A stretch of DNA of 64,000 nucleotides from Pantoea anthophila (GCF_006494375.1 NZ_VHIZ01000042.1:1-64000), one strand, 5' to 3'; counted from the stretch's first letter, positions 1 to 7,543 are shown. Numbers and translations are program-made. Notes: generated from the sequence alone by a model not told the origin.

Positions 1-809
1 TTATAGATTTTGAACTCGTAGCCTAGAAAGTCCATTTTAAAAGGCTGCTCTGATTGTAATTGAATTTTTTCCGAGCAGTCTCTAGCGCGCGAAACATTGA
101 GAAATGCTAATTTATCTTTATCATGCAATTTAAGATTTTTTGGTAATTTTTCAAAAAAATAGTCCATGATAATTTGCTTGGTTATTTTATCGCCATGATG
201 CAAAATTAAAATGTCATCAACAAATCGTGAATAGAAGAAAACGTCTTTTCTTTTGAGGAAATAAGAATCTATATCCTGTAAGCAAAGCTCAGCAAGTGTG
301 GCGCTTAAGCTTACTCCCCTTGGTAATCCTTGTATGTTTTTGCTGCTCAAGGATTCTTTGTATTTATAAAGAAGATTGAGGTTATATCTTGATATTCTGC
401 CTTCTGATGTTATTTTCTCGAGAAGAAAATTAAAATCTATGCTTTCGTAGAAGCTTCTTATATCAAGGCGAGTTATATTGTAAGGGCTTCCATCTTTCAA
501 ATGCGTTATGAGGTTCTTTATAATTTCGTGCCTGTTGACCTTTCTGATTCTGTAGCCTTTTTTTATGTTTCTAACCAGCAGTTTTGATATAAGCTTATCT
601 TCGATGTTGCTATATTTAACCCCTTTCTTTCCGGCTATGCTTATCTCTTTTATTCCATTGTCTAGGAAAAGCTTTGCTGCTGCCTTTGATTGAGCGCTTA
701 ATGATGCGGCGATCCTGTTGGAGTAATCAATTAAAGTCTTATCTTCCATTAGGTCAGTGTATGTGATGCAGTCATAGAGGTTGCTATGCGTATAGGAAAG
801 TTGCTCCAT
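1..809 (-). CDS. Reverse transcriptase, probable anti-phage (DRT/Abi-like) type, partial
   Basis: An open frame from ATG at 809 runs off the left edge (269 codons visible, C-terminus missing). Reverse transcriptase motifs appear in order: the first catalytic aspartate in LDIRSFYESID near residues 115-125, QGLPRG at 160-165, and the catalytic box FVDD at 196-199 in place of the YADD usual in retrons and group II introns. A thumb-like FLGYEF follows near 261-266. There is no maturase or intron structure around it, and no coding sequence is visible in the 320 bases upstream. It lies beyond the candidate cos of a P4-like satellite, a place where P2/P4 elements often carry defence genes. It is more AT-rich than the satellite core. 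I cannot assign a DRT subclass; a partner gene may lie to the left. Confidence 0.8.
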   Translation of the reverse strand, partial: MEQLSYTHSNLYDCITYTDLMEDKTLIDYSNRIAASLSAQSKAAAKLFLDNGIKEISIAGKKGVKYSNIEDKLISKLLVRNIKKGYRIRKVNRHEIIKNLITHLKDGSPYNITRLDIRSFYESIDFNFLLEKITSEGRISRYNLNLLYKYKESLSSKNIQGLPRGVSLSATLAELCLQDIDSYFLKRKDVFFYSRFVDDILILHHGDKITKQIIMDYFFEKLPKNLKLHDKDKLAFLNVSRARDCSEKIQLQSEQPFKMDFLGYEFKIY

Positions 810-1130
810 ATATTTTCCTTTTTATTTCTGGAATTAACTATTTATCTTGTTAAGTCACATTTTGACCGATATCGAGGTTTGATTGCTTTATAACTCAACA
901 AGTCCGTAATGGTGACCGTTACACTACGAAAACCGATTTTAATGCAGATGTATGCTCATTCTAAAACTAAAACAAATCAAACATTTATATTAATACTAAA
1001 GGAAACCACGTTCTTATAGCTTCAAGCCTACCTATATACATCACCCTACAGAAAATCTTTATAGTTGTGAACAAACTTCGCGTCGAAAACGTAGGGCTTA
1101 GTAATTTTGCAATTCTGCCCATCTGCGCGC
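810..1130 (-). other. AT-rich leader upstream of the reverse transcriptase; possible ncRNA
   Basis: About 320 bases without a convincing gene separate the candidate cos from the reverse transcriptase start. They contain a near-palindrome GTAATGGTGACCGTTAC (906-922), and complementary CCCTAC/GTAGGG segments near 1044-1098 that could pair over a loop of about 44 bases. A purine-rich AAAAAGGAAA just before the ATG could be the ribosome binding site. Several defence-associated reverse transcriptases use a structured non-coding RNA encoded beside the gene. That this leader encodes one is inference only. Confidence 0.35.
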
Positions 1131-1131
1131 T

Positions 1132-1150
1132 CTCGTAGCCCCGCCACGCC
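1132..1150 (-). other. Candidate cos (cohesive-end) site, P2/186-like
   Basis: On the minus strand the site begins GGCGTGGCGGGG and continues CTACGAG. The first 12 bases match, from memory, the start of the phage 186 cohesive end and differ by one base from the P2/P4 one (GGCGAGGCGGGG). It sits just past the Psu-like gene and its terminator, as cos does in P4. The remaining 7 bases do not match, so the exact cut is uncertain. Confidence 0.5.
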
Positions 1151-1290
1151 TGCCCGCTTAATGCAGCGGTTTTCATGCACCTGCATGATTAGCTCTGAGC
1201 CGCGCCGCTGCTGGCCTTGCCTGCCGTTCCGGGGGGCCGGAGACTCATGCATTTTCATGCAGCATAGACATGCACTCACGCAGTAGACGT

Positions 1291-1316
1291 AAAAAAGCCC
1301 GGCACGGACCGGGCTT
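1291..1316 (-). terminator. Intrinsic terminator after the Psu/Sid-like gene
   Basis: Perfect 8-bp stem AAGCCCGG/CCGGGCTT with a 6-base loop. Read on the minus strand it is followed by a run of T. It lies just below the stop codon at 1340 and closes the late satellite operon. Confidence 0.8.
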
Positions 1317-1339
1317 CGGTGAGTTCCTGAGTCTTCGGC

Positions 1340-2152
1340 TCAGAAAAGTTTACGCTTGCGGCGGTCGGTTCTGGCTCCCCGGAAAGGATGCGCACCGCTG
1401 ACGCTCAGCACGTCATCACGGAACATCAGCGGCTGATTTACGCTCGTCCATCGCTTAATCAGGTTCTGGACATATGCGCCGTAAAGCGTGTCGGCATCGT
1501 TCGCGCCTTCGATAACGCCCGGTGCATGCGTTGAGCCATTCCGTTCAAACTGGCTGTACTTCATTCTGAGCAGGCTGCTCAGCTCTGCGCCATGAATGAT
1601 AAAGAAGTCATCAATAAGCGTATCAATGCGCTCATCCGTGATGCCCTCATGACAGAATACGTAAGCGTTAGCCTTGCGCCCCGTCACGTCGGCCAGCACC
1701 GGCAGTTGCTTTTCCTTTTCGGCAATCAGCCCGGCAAGGTCTGATGCCGTTTCCTGCTGCTCCAGATACTCCGCGCGCAGCATTTTCATCTCCGGCGTGA
1801 CGTTGCCGCCATTCTGTCCCAGCAGTTCACGGAAGCGTGCCCGGTTGTCCCGGCTTGCCTGCTCCATTTCGGCCTTACGCTGGCGCAGCTCGCTGAGGTT
1901 CTCAGCGGCGGCGTTCTCGGCCCGTCTTGCCTCCAGCCAGGCCAGCATCTTCGTATTGAGGTCTTCGATACGCAACCGCCATTCAGAGGACAGCCCCTTC
2001 ACCAGCTCGGTGGTGTGACTGATAACGTCGGCCTCGGGTAACCGCAGGAGCCATCCTGCTTCCTTGAGTGGCCGCTGCGCTCTGGCCTGCGCCGTGCCGA
2101 TACGGTTGCCGGCGGCCTGAATCTGTTCATCGGTCATCTGCTGCTGTGTCAT
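1340..2152 (-). CDS. P4 Psu/Sid-like protein (capsid decoration or size determination)
   Basis: 270 residues, largely helical, with a charged coiled-coil-like stretch around residues 65-150 and a very basic C-terminus (RRKRKLF). The middle resembles P4 Psu in layout: an LRQRK stretch, a charged helical region, then a HGAELSSLL stretch like Psu's HGTALAAAL. Psu binds the P4 capsid and blocks Rho; Sid forces the helper capsid to a small size. Both are late satellite proteins switched on by Delta. The gene follows the Delta-like gene by 17 bases and precedes a terminator and the candidate cos, the position of psu in P4. It is longer than P4 Psu (190), so I cannot say which function it has. Confidence 0.6.
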   Translation of the reverse strand: MTQQQMTDEQIQAAGNRIGTAQARAQRPLKEAGWLLRLPEADVISHTTELVKGLSSEWRLRIEDLNTKMLAWLEARRAENAAAENLSELRQRKAEMEQASRDNRARFRELLGQNGGNVTPEMKMLRAEYLEQQETASDLAGLIAEKEKQLPVLADVTGRKANAYVFCHEGITDERIDTLIDDFFIIHGAELSSLLRMKYSQFERNGSTHAPGVIEGANDADTLYGAYVQNLIKRWTSVNQPLMFRDDVLSVSGAHPFRGARTDRRKRKLF

Positions 2153-2169
2153 GCTGTTTTTCCTCTCTG

Positions 2170-2445
2170 TCAGGGCTGTGCGTGGCGGTCTTTGCGGGCG
2201 CTGGCTGAACCATAGCGGCCCAGCGTCTGCGGCTGGCGAACCGGTACGTCATTCTGCGGTTCCGGCTCTGCGGTCTTGGGCCTGTGCGGCTTCATGATGA
2301 TTTTCTCGACGCTCTCCAGCGCAGTGAACGTGCAGGAGCAGTCGAGGTTCTGGCACTGATACCAGGTGCGCTTTACGGACGGGGCTTCGTAGGCGCTGGT
2401 GCGGGTATGGGCTACCTGACCGCATTCGGGACATTTCAGGGCCAT
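2170..2445 (-). CDS. Ogr/Delta-like zinc-finger late transcription activator
   Basis: 91 residues from ATG at 2445. The longer open frame upstream has no family support. The N-terminus holds the Ogr/Delta zinc motif C5-X2-C8-X22-C31-X4-C36. In P2/P4 these proteins activate late promoters by contacting RNA polymerase alpha, letting satellite and helper turn on each other's late genes. A proline-rich tail of about 40 residues follows. Position between alpha and the Psu-like gene matches delta in P4, and its presence suggests a P2-type helper. Confidence 0.88.
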   Translation of the reverse strand: MALKCPECGQVAHTRTSAYEAPSVKRTWYQCQNLDCSCTFTALESVEKIIMKPHRPKTAEPEPQNDVPVRQPQTLGRYGSASARKDRHAQP

Positions 2446-2582
2446 TTCGTTTTCCTGTGTGGTCGTTTTTAGTAAGTCAATTGTGCCGGGGCTGGCACAG
2501 GTGAACCATGTGCGGGCCGTGTACTGTGCCTGACACAACGCCTGCCAGAAAAGGGCGGCTGGCTGACTTACCTTCTATAAGC

Positions 2583-2778
2583 GGTGTAACACGGGTAACA
2601 GGTGTTACAACCATGAATTAAAAGAACATTTTCTTATTCTTCCGGTGTAACACGACGGGTAACACGGTGTAACAGCGCTGACGGATGCGTTACACCTGTT
2701 ACACCTCACCAGTTAGAGAGGTGTAACAGGCGCAGGCCTTACTTAATGCGGCTGTTACACCCGTTACACCTGTTACCC
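2583..2778. repeat. Iteron array GGTGTAACA: candidate satellite replication origin (crr/ori-like)
   Basis: At least eleven copies of GGTGTAACA or close variants lie on both strands, for example at 2583, 2601, 2644, 2666 and 2720 (one way) and 2688, 2697, 2753, 2762 and 2771 (reverse), with truncated GGGTAACA forms between. They flank an AT-rich stretch at 2613-2641. The array is next to the 3' end of the alpha gene, whose C-terminal domain in P4 binds iterons at ori and crr. The role as origin is inferred from this. Confidence 0.7.
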
Positions 2779-2811
2779 TTTAAAAATAAGACTCACGCAA
2801 AGCCTTTATCG

Positions 2812-5484
2812 TCAGCCCGGCACCTCGCTGTTGAAGACGTAGAGCCTGCGCACGTTCATCTCTGGCGGGCGGATGCTGGTCTGAAGCTTGCCGTCGACGG
2901 AGGCCATGAGATAGCCACGGTCGGCGCAGAGGCGCGCCACCTTGCGCGGGTCAAATCCCCTGCAGATTTCCTTCCACCCGGACGGCATGACGTAGAACGT
3001 CGTGGCCGCCTCGGTGCCCTGCGCGGTATTGCCTTTTTCCACCCTGCGCCAGCCCACCATGTTGCCGGGGCGGTTGCGCTCGTCGTGCCAGTCGGCAAAG
3101 CGGCTGTACTGGTTGGCCGTGAAGAAGCTGCGCACCTGCTCAAGCGCGGCAATGTCTTCCTGGTTGGCGGTATGGCCGCGGTCTTTCAGCCAGGCGTTCA
3201 GGCATACGCGGGTTGCGCGCAGCGCCTCACCTGCCTGCCAGCCGGTAATACCCAGCCGGGTCGCCAGCTCACCGGCCATTGCCACCAGGGCAAAGCGGTT
3301 GACCGCGCGGCCCACCTGATTGCCCGCGTCAGGCGGGGTCAGGGCGGCGGTGTACTCCTTCAGCAGCGTTTTGGCCTGCGCCGTCAGCCCGTTCAGGTCG
3401 GCGGTCAGCGCCTTCAGCCACTCGCGGAACGGCGCGCCGTAGTAGCTGGCCGTGGCCCACTCCAGATGTTCGGCCAGCGCCTTGCCGCTCTCAAAGCCGT
3501 GCAGCTCCTCAAAAACGCCGAACTTCCCGGAGTCGCTGGGTATCTGGATCATCCTGACCTCCATTCCGGCAAAGGTGCGCTCACCGGCCTTCGCGGCGTG
3601 CTCGGTCAGCGACAGTTCGCCGGTGGAGAAGAACAGTAGCCGCCACTGCTTGCGTGTACGAAGCTCGCCGTCCGTACCGGCACGGCCCTTGCCCTGACCG
3701 TTTGCCAGCATGTAGGCGATGTTGCCCGCCTCACGCCCGTCTACCTCGCGGATTTCGTCGAGCATCATGGCCGCGTCGTTGCGGCGGCTGGCGCAGCCCT
3801 CCAGCGCGTTGCCGGTAGCGCGCCACGTCTGCCAGTAGTCCGGCCCGCCGCACACGGAGGTGGCCGCCTTCATGGTGGTGGTCTTGCCGTCAGTGGATTC
3901 CCCCTTGAGGTGGTAGCCGCCGCCGTCCATGCCAACCAGCCGCAGCAGCGGGGCGGCAAAGGCGAGGCTGACCGCAAACGCCACGCGGGAATTTCCGGTG
4001 CAGAAGCGCGACACGTGCTCGCGCCACTCCTCCACGGTGCCGGACACGCGGAAGTCGCGGCCCTGCACGGAGGTGGTCTGGAGAATGACGCCGTCTGCGC
4101 CGTCGCCGCTCACCTCGTCCTGAAGGACGTAAACCTGACCGTGCCAGCCGGTGCGGCTCACGCAGGTCACGCGGCGCTCCGGCTTGCACAGCGAGATGTA
4201 CTCCATCAGGCGCGCGCGGGCCTCGCCGGTGGTGCTGATGTACGACAGGCCGTTGACCAGCAGCACCCGGCGCAGCTCCTCGCCGCTGCCGCTCAGCATC
4301 TCCATCGGCATGGCCCACCGGCGGCGCTCGCCCCAGGTGTCCTCCCACTCCAGCAGGCGGCCAAAGTTGCCGCCGTCGGCATCGCATGTGATGGCTGTGA
4401 CGCGCAGCGGATTGCAGATTTTCACGTTCTGTATTTCGGTTTCGCCACTGCGCTGCACCTGCTTCTCGTACCAGAGATATTCCTGCGTCAGCCGGAACCC
4501 GTGCGGCAGCTGCGTGCGGCCCTCACCGCACAGCACCAGACCGTTACGGAAGGCTTCGCGGGCGCGGGTCACGCCGTGATCCCGGTGAAAGTCGTTCCAG
4601 TCGGCTTTGATTTCGCCCGGCGGCAGGCTCACCCAGCCACTGACGGCTTTTGCTGCCTTCTCCGCAAACGCCTTGCCGGGGTTCTCACCCGCATCCTGAA
4701 AATCGTTGTCACCGGCGATGATGATTTTCACCTCCGGCCAGCGCGCCCGTAGCGCCTGCGCCACGTTCGGCAGGTTGCCCGCCGAAATCGCGGCCACCAC
4801 GCACCCGGCGGTCAGCTGGCTTACCGTGAGCGCCGTGGCGTAGCCCTCGGTGATGACCACCTGCACGGGCGGCTCAGACGGCAGCGGGTTGATCGCCACA
4901 AATGCGCCCTTCATGGTGCTGCCGGGTAGCAGGCTTTTCTCCGCCGTGGGGGCAATCAGCTGTGCGCCGGTCACCGCGCCATCTGCCGTGGTCAGCGACA
5001 GCAGCAGGGAACCTGCCGGAAAGGCCGTGCCGCCGATGCGCTGTGCGCTGCCGGTCAGGCAGGCCGGATAACCGGCAAAGCCTTTGCCTGCGAGGTAGGC
5101 ACTTTCACCGCTGTGGCTGGCCTTCACCAGCGCACCGACGGTAGCGGCCATGTCGCGCTTCGGGGCTTTTTCTCTGGCGGGCTTAACCGGCAGGGCCTGC
5201 ACGTCACGCACGTCCAGCACCTCTGCCACCGCCTGCGAAGCCTGCTTTACCCCTTTGCCCGTGACCAGCTTCACCAGGTCAAGGCCGTCACCGTGGCCGC
5301 AGTGGCTGCAAATCCACGTACCCCGGCCCTCAAGGTCATCCATGCGGAAACGGTCTTTACCTTCACACTTAGGGCAGGGGCCGTGCCTGCCGCCGTCGGG
5401 CACGTTCACGCCCAGCATCTGAAGAATGACCGGCCAGCGGCCGCGCGCCGCCGCTGTGATGTCTGATACGGAATGTACTGTCAT
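2812..5484 (-). CDS. P4 alpha-type primase-helicase replication protein
   Basis: 890 residues, full length for the P4 alpha family. An N-terminal zinc ribbon (C37, C40, C59, C62) is followed by a Toprim primase core (E213 in VITEGYA; GDND at 258-261), a superfamily 3-like helicase with Walker A GESTDGKTTT near 528-537 and Walker B MMLDE near 573, and a C-terminal origin-binding region. It primes, unwinds and recognises the satellite origin, allowing replication independent of host DnaG/DnaB. A strong AAGGAGG lies 5' of the ATG. It is the last gene of the early operon, 9 bases after its neighbour, and the iterons lie just past its stop. Highly GC-rich. Confidence 0.95.
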   Translation of the reverse strand: MTVHSVSDITAAARGRWPVILQMLGVNVPDGGRHGPCPKCEGKDRFRMDDLEGRGTWICSHCGHGDGLDLVKLVTGKGVKQASQAVAEVLDVRDVQALPVKPAREKAPKRDMAATVGALVKASHSGESAYLAGKGFAGYPACLTGSAQRIGGTAFPAGSLLLSLTTADGAVTGAQLIAPTAEKSLLPGSTMKGAFVAINPLPSEPPVQVVITEGYATALTVSQLTAGCVVAAISAGNLPNVAQALRARWPEVKIIIAGDNDFQDAGENPGKAFAEKAAKAVSGWVSLPPGEIKADWNDFHRDHGVTRAREAFRNGLVLCGEGRTQLPHGFRLTQEYLWYEKQVQRSGETEIQNVKICNPLRVTAITCDADGGNFGRLLEWEDTWGERRRWAMPMEMLSGSGEELRRVLLVNGLSYISTTGEARARLMEYISLCKPERRVTCVSRTGWHGQVYVLQDEVSGDGADGVILQTTSVQGRDFRVSGTVEEWREHVSRFCTGNSRVAFAVSLAFAAPLLRLVGMDGGGYHLKGESTDGKTTTMKAATSVCGGPDYWQTWRATGNALEGCASRRNDAAMMLDEIREVDGREAGNIAYMLANGQGKGRAGTDGELRTRKQWRLLFFSTGELSLTEHAAKAGERTFAGMEVRMIQIPSDSGKFGVFEELHGFESGKALAEHLEWATASYYGAPFREWLKALTADLNGLTAQAKTLLKEYTAALTPPDAGNQVGRAVNRFALVAMAGELATRLGITGWQAGEALRATRVCLNAWLKDRGHTANQEDIAALEQVRSFFTANQYSRFADWHDERNRPGNMVGWRRVEKGNTAQGTEAATTFYVMPSGWKEICRGFDPRKVARLCADRGYLMASVDGKLQTSIRPPEMNVRRLYVFNSEVPG

Positions 5485-5493
5485 AACGCCTCC

Positions 5494-5871
5494 TTAATGC
5501 CGGTACAGCGACGCGCCGGTGTCGCAGAACGATTCAAACGCCGCCGGAAGCGTGGCGTAAAGCCCTTCCATCACCTCACACCCGCGCGCCGTCAGAGCGG
5601 GCGGCGCGGTCAGGAGCGTCGGCTCCACCATGTCGGTAAGCAGGGCCAGCGCCGCCGCAGCGCCGTGCGCTTCGCCATACTCGTTAACCATCGCGCTCTC
5701 AATATGCAGGGCGATGGCCATCTCAATGCGCTCCACCGTCATGCGGTGCGGGCCGCGCATTTCGCTGCCGGTGTCGGCCAGATGCCTGGCCCGCCATGCG
5801 GAAGCGATGGCGCGGCGGTACAGTGCCGTTGTCAGCTCGGGCGGGAACACGGATACCTGTGGCTTTTTCAT
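5494..5871 (-). CDS. Conserved P4-satellite protein of unknown function (DUF5375-like)
   Basis: 125 residues, no signal peptide or membrane segment. The start MKKPQVSVFPPELTTALYRRA and the position just before the alpha gene recall small proteins annotated DUF5375 in P4-like elements; that assignment is from memory and unverified. It starts inside the end of the preceding gene (ATGA overlap) and ends 9 bases before alpha, so it is translationally linked on both sides. Function unknown. Confidence 0.75.
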   Translation of the reverse strand: MKKPQVSVFPPELTTALYRRAIASAWRARHLADTGSEMRGPHRMTVERIEMAIALHIESAMVNEYGEAHGAAAALALLTDMVEPTLLTAPPALTARGCEVMEGLYATLPAAFESFCDTGASLYRH

Positions 5872-6149
5872 GCACGGTCCTCCTCAATCAGTGCGCAGCA
5901 GCGCGTGACGTCGGTCAGATCGGCGCGCAGGTAGTCCATCAGTGCGGCCAGGCCGGGCACGCTGTGCGCGCTGAATGAACCCGGACAGGAGTACTCGGAA
6001 AAAAGGAGCTGGAGCAGGTCGCAGGCTTCCTTTGCGCGGGTCAGCTTCTCAAAAGCGTCTTCCGGCAGGCCGTAGGTAAAGGCGGCAAAAGTATCGTTTT
6101 CAGGCAAGGGGATGCCCTGAGCACCGTTGTGCCCGATTGAAACTGTCAT
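5868..6149 (-). CDS. Small P4-satellite early-operon protein, unknown function
   Basis: 93 residues, acidic, no recognisable domain. It lies in the early operon 28 bases after the 118-residue gene and overlaps the next gene by the ATGA motif. P4 elements carry several small regulators here (cnr, epsilon, kil), but I see no specific match. Confidence 0.7.
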   Translation of the reverse strand: MTVSIGHNGAQGIPLPENDTFAAFTYGLPEDAFEKLTRAKEACDLLQLLFSEYSCPGSFSAHSVPGLAALMDYLRADLTDVTRCCALIEEDRA

Positions 6150-6177
6150 GATTTACTCCGTTAAAGCTGGCTGTGTG

Positions 6178-6534
6178 TCAGAGGAATTTTGAGTAGTGGC
6201 CGTCGTCAGGCTCCGCAGGCTGCTGTGCAGCCCGCTCCCGCCAGCGCTCATACTTCACCGTGGGATGCAGATTAAACGGGCTGAACCCGCCGTTGTCTCC
6301 GGTCGTGACGGTGAGACGATGTGGTGCACCGGCAAGCCGGGTATAGTTTTCCTCAAACCACGCCAGAGGGGAGGAGGTCACCTGACCGTCGCTGTCGTAG
6401 CGATACAGCACCTCGTGACTGAACTCAGGGTTAACGGATGCGACTGACGCAGGTGCATCGGTAAAGCGCAGTACCGTCACCGTCCAGCCCTGCGAATGCT
6501 GCCAGCGTTCGCCGCGCTGTGGATATTCACGCAT
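6178..6534 (-). CDS. Hypothetical P4-satellite protein, 118 residues
   Basis: The frame is open upstream to 6726, but the start used here is the ATG at 6534 (MREYPQRGERW), because the upstream part overlaps the Icd-like gene in another frame and shows no family-like sequence. It overlaps the end of the Icd-like gene by 8 bases. Tryptophan- and arginine-rich, soluble, no known motif. Confidence 0.65.
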   Translation of the reverse strand: MREYPQRGERWQHSQGWTVTVLRFTDAPASVASVNPEFSHEVLYRYDSDGQVTSSPLAWFEENYTRLAGAPHRLTVTTGDNGGFSPFNLHPTVKYERWRERAAQQPAEPDDGHYSKFL

Positions 6535-6706
6535 GACGGCCTCCGTGGACGGGTAGGCGGCCCGCAAAGAGCAGAATGTAATCAGCCGCCATTCGGCTGC
6601 GGGCGCTGCGCTCGTCAATGGCAGTAATACGCAGCATGACGGGGCGGCAGGACAATTGAGAGCGGTTGATTGCCGCGAAGATCCAGGTAGACTTTGATGC
6701 AGCCAT
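6527..6706 (-). CDS. Icd-like small protein (host cell division inhibitor family)
   Basis: 59 residues from ATG at 6706, below common ORF cut-offs. The pattern TWIFAAINR, then PVMLRITA, a DERSAR stretch and YILLFAGRLPV is characteristic of proteins annotated as host cell division inhibitor Icd-like in P4-type elements. It heads the early operon and overlaps the next gene by 8 bases. Icd of phage P1 inhibits division; whether this homologue does is unknown. Confidence 0.7.
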   Translation of the reverse strand: MAASKSTWIFAAINRSQLSCRPVMLRITAIDERSARSRMAADYILLFAGRLPVHGGRHA

Positions 6707-6795
6707 AGGGGTACTCCCAAGTTCATTTATGGTCAGGCTTTGCGAGGTATTGCGAGTACCTTGCAGAGCCGCTTGTTTTCAAATGCTTTGTTATA

Positions 6796-6840
6796 TAAGG
6801 TACGTACCTTACCGTTCTTATTAAAGTTAAAGGTACGTAC
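6796..6840. promoter_or_regulatory. Paired palindromic operators AAGGTACGTACC before the RHH gene
   Basis: A perfect 14-bp palindrome AAGGTACGTACCTT (6796-6809) and a near copy AAGGTACGTACA (6829-6840) lie 33 bp apart, about three helical turns, in the divergent region between the early operon and the ribbon-helix-helix gene. The second copy covers the likely ribosome binding site just before ATG 6842. Autorepression by the adjacent regulator is inferred. Confidence 0.65.
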
Positions 6841-6841
6841 A

Positions 6842-7030
6842 ATGTCAAGAATTAAAGATCGCACTCCTAAAACCGGTGGCAAATCGCCCACCTTCCAGAT
6901 CCGCATCAATCCAGAGCTAAGAGAGCAACTCGATCTTGAAGCTGCCAAAGACCAAACCACACTCGGCAACTGGTTCAAGGAGGTTGCAAGAGAAGAACTT
7001 AGGCGTCGTGGCATTGAACCTAAAGGATGA
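6842..7030 (+). CDS. Ribbon-helix-helix (Arc/CopG-like) repressor
   Basis: 62 residues from ATG at 6842. The upstream frame extension is rejected because it would read through the operators. TFQIRINPELREQLDLEA is a typical beta-strand plus helix of the RHH fold, followed by a second helix LGNWFKEVAREELRRRG. It is the only rightward gene of the satellite core and is divergent from the early operon, with two matching palindromes directly upstream. It probably controls the lysogeny-replication choice, a job done by a non-coding RNA in P4 itself. Confidence 0.8.
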   Translation: MSRIKDRTPKTGGKSPTFQIRINPELREQLDLEAAKDQTTLGNWFKEVAREELRRRGIEPKG

Positions 7031-7060
7031 TTTTTGCGGTGACTCGTCGCCGCATATTGA

Positions 7061-7267
7061 TCAATGTGCACGCTGCTGCCCTATCCATTCTTTTACCTCC
7101 TCAGCGCGCCAGGCAGTAATACGAGCGGAAATTTTTACTGGCTTCGGAAATGATCCAGATGCAACCCGTCGCCATAGCGTTGCTGACGAAAACGGCAGGC
7201 AATGCATCAACTGTTTTTGTCTGATAAATCCGGTTTCAGGGATGATTCCGTAAGGTGTGTGCTTCAA
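7061..7267 (-). CDS. alpA: AlpA-family regulator (Vis-like)
   Basis: 68 residues with a MerR-like winged helix: GFIRQKQLMHCLPFSSATLWRRV forms the helix-turn-helix, then FPKPVKIS and the characteristic WRAEEVKEWI end. AlpA/Vis proteins activate integrase or act as excisionase in P4-like elements and related islands. The gene converges on the RHH repressor (30 bases between stops) and is followed upstream by a 370-base region rich in repeats. Confidence 0.88.
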   Translation of the reverse strand: MKHTPYGIIPETGFIRQKQLMHCLPFSSATLWRRVASGSFPKPVKISARITAWRAEEVKEWIGQQRAH

Positions 7268-7331
7268 ATTAGGATCTCCTATCTCAATGAGTACAAGTGG
7301 TGTGGGATGAGATTAATGGAGACACATTGAT

Positions 7332-7397
7332 GAATTCCACTGAAAGTGGAATTCCATAAAGAAGATAAAAATTCCATCAAAAAAAATGAATTCCATC
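7332..7397. promoter_or_regulatory. GAATTCCAC/T inverted and direct repeats upstream of alpA
   Basis: A perfect 10-bp inverted repeat GAATTCCACT-gaa-AGTGGAATTC (7332-7354) is followed by two half-sites AATTCCATC (7370-7378) and GAATTCCATC (7388-7397). Four copies of one motif within 66 bp upstream of alpA suggest a regulator array or excision-factor sites. Confidence 0.5.
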
Positions 7398-7475
7398 GAT
7401 TCATTACTGTTGGAGAGGGAAGGTGAGGGCTTTTAAACTTATGATTTATAAGTGACTTATTTTAATGAGATTTGT

Positions 7476-7543
7476 ATTGCACTTCATTGCACCTCATTGC
7501 CCTTTATAAACACTTAGGTTCGACACTATTGGCCAATATTGGC
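7476..7543. repeat. Tandem 10-mers and overlapping palindromes between alpA and the 237-residue gene
   Basis: Three head-to-tail decamers (ATTGCACTTC, ATTGCACCTC, ATTGCCCTTT; 7476-7505), one per helical turn, are followed by the overlapping palindromes TATTGGCCAATA (7527-7538) and GCCAATATTGGC (7532-7543). The rest of the non-coding stretch 7268-7639 shows nothing else I can name. A protein-binding region is likely; its user is unknown. Confidence 0.5.

Noticed and set aside
985..1279. Two overlapping leftward frames (63 and 77 residues) around the candidate cos
   Set aside because: Both run through the cos-like sequence and have no recognisable domain; cos regions often leave such chance frames open.
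2746..3639. 297-residue rightward frame antisense to the alpha gene
   Set aside because: GC-rich shadow of a well-supported gene, with no family resemblance.
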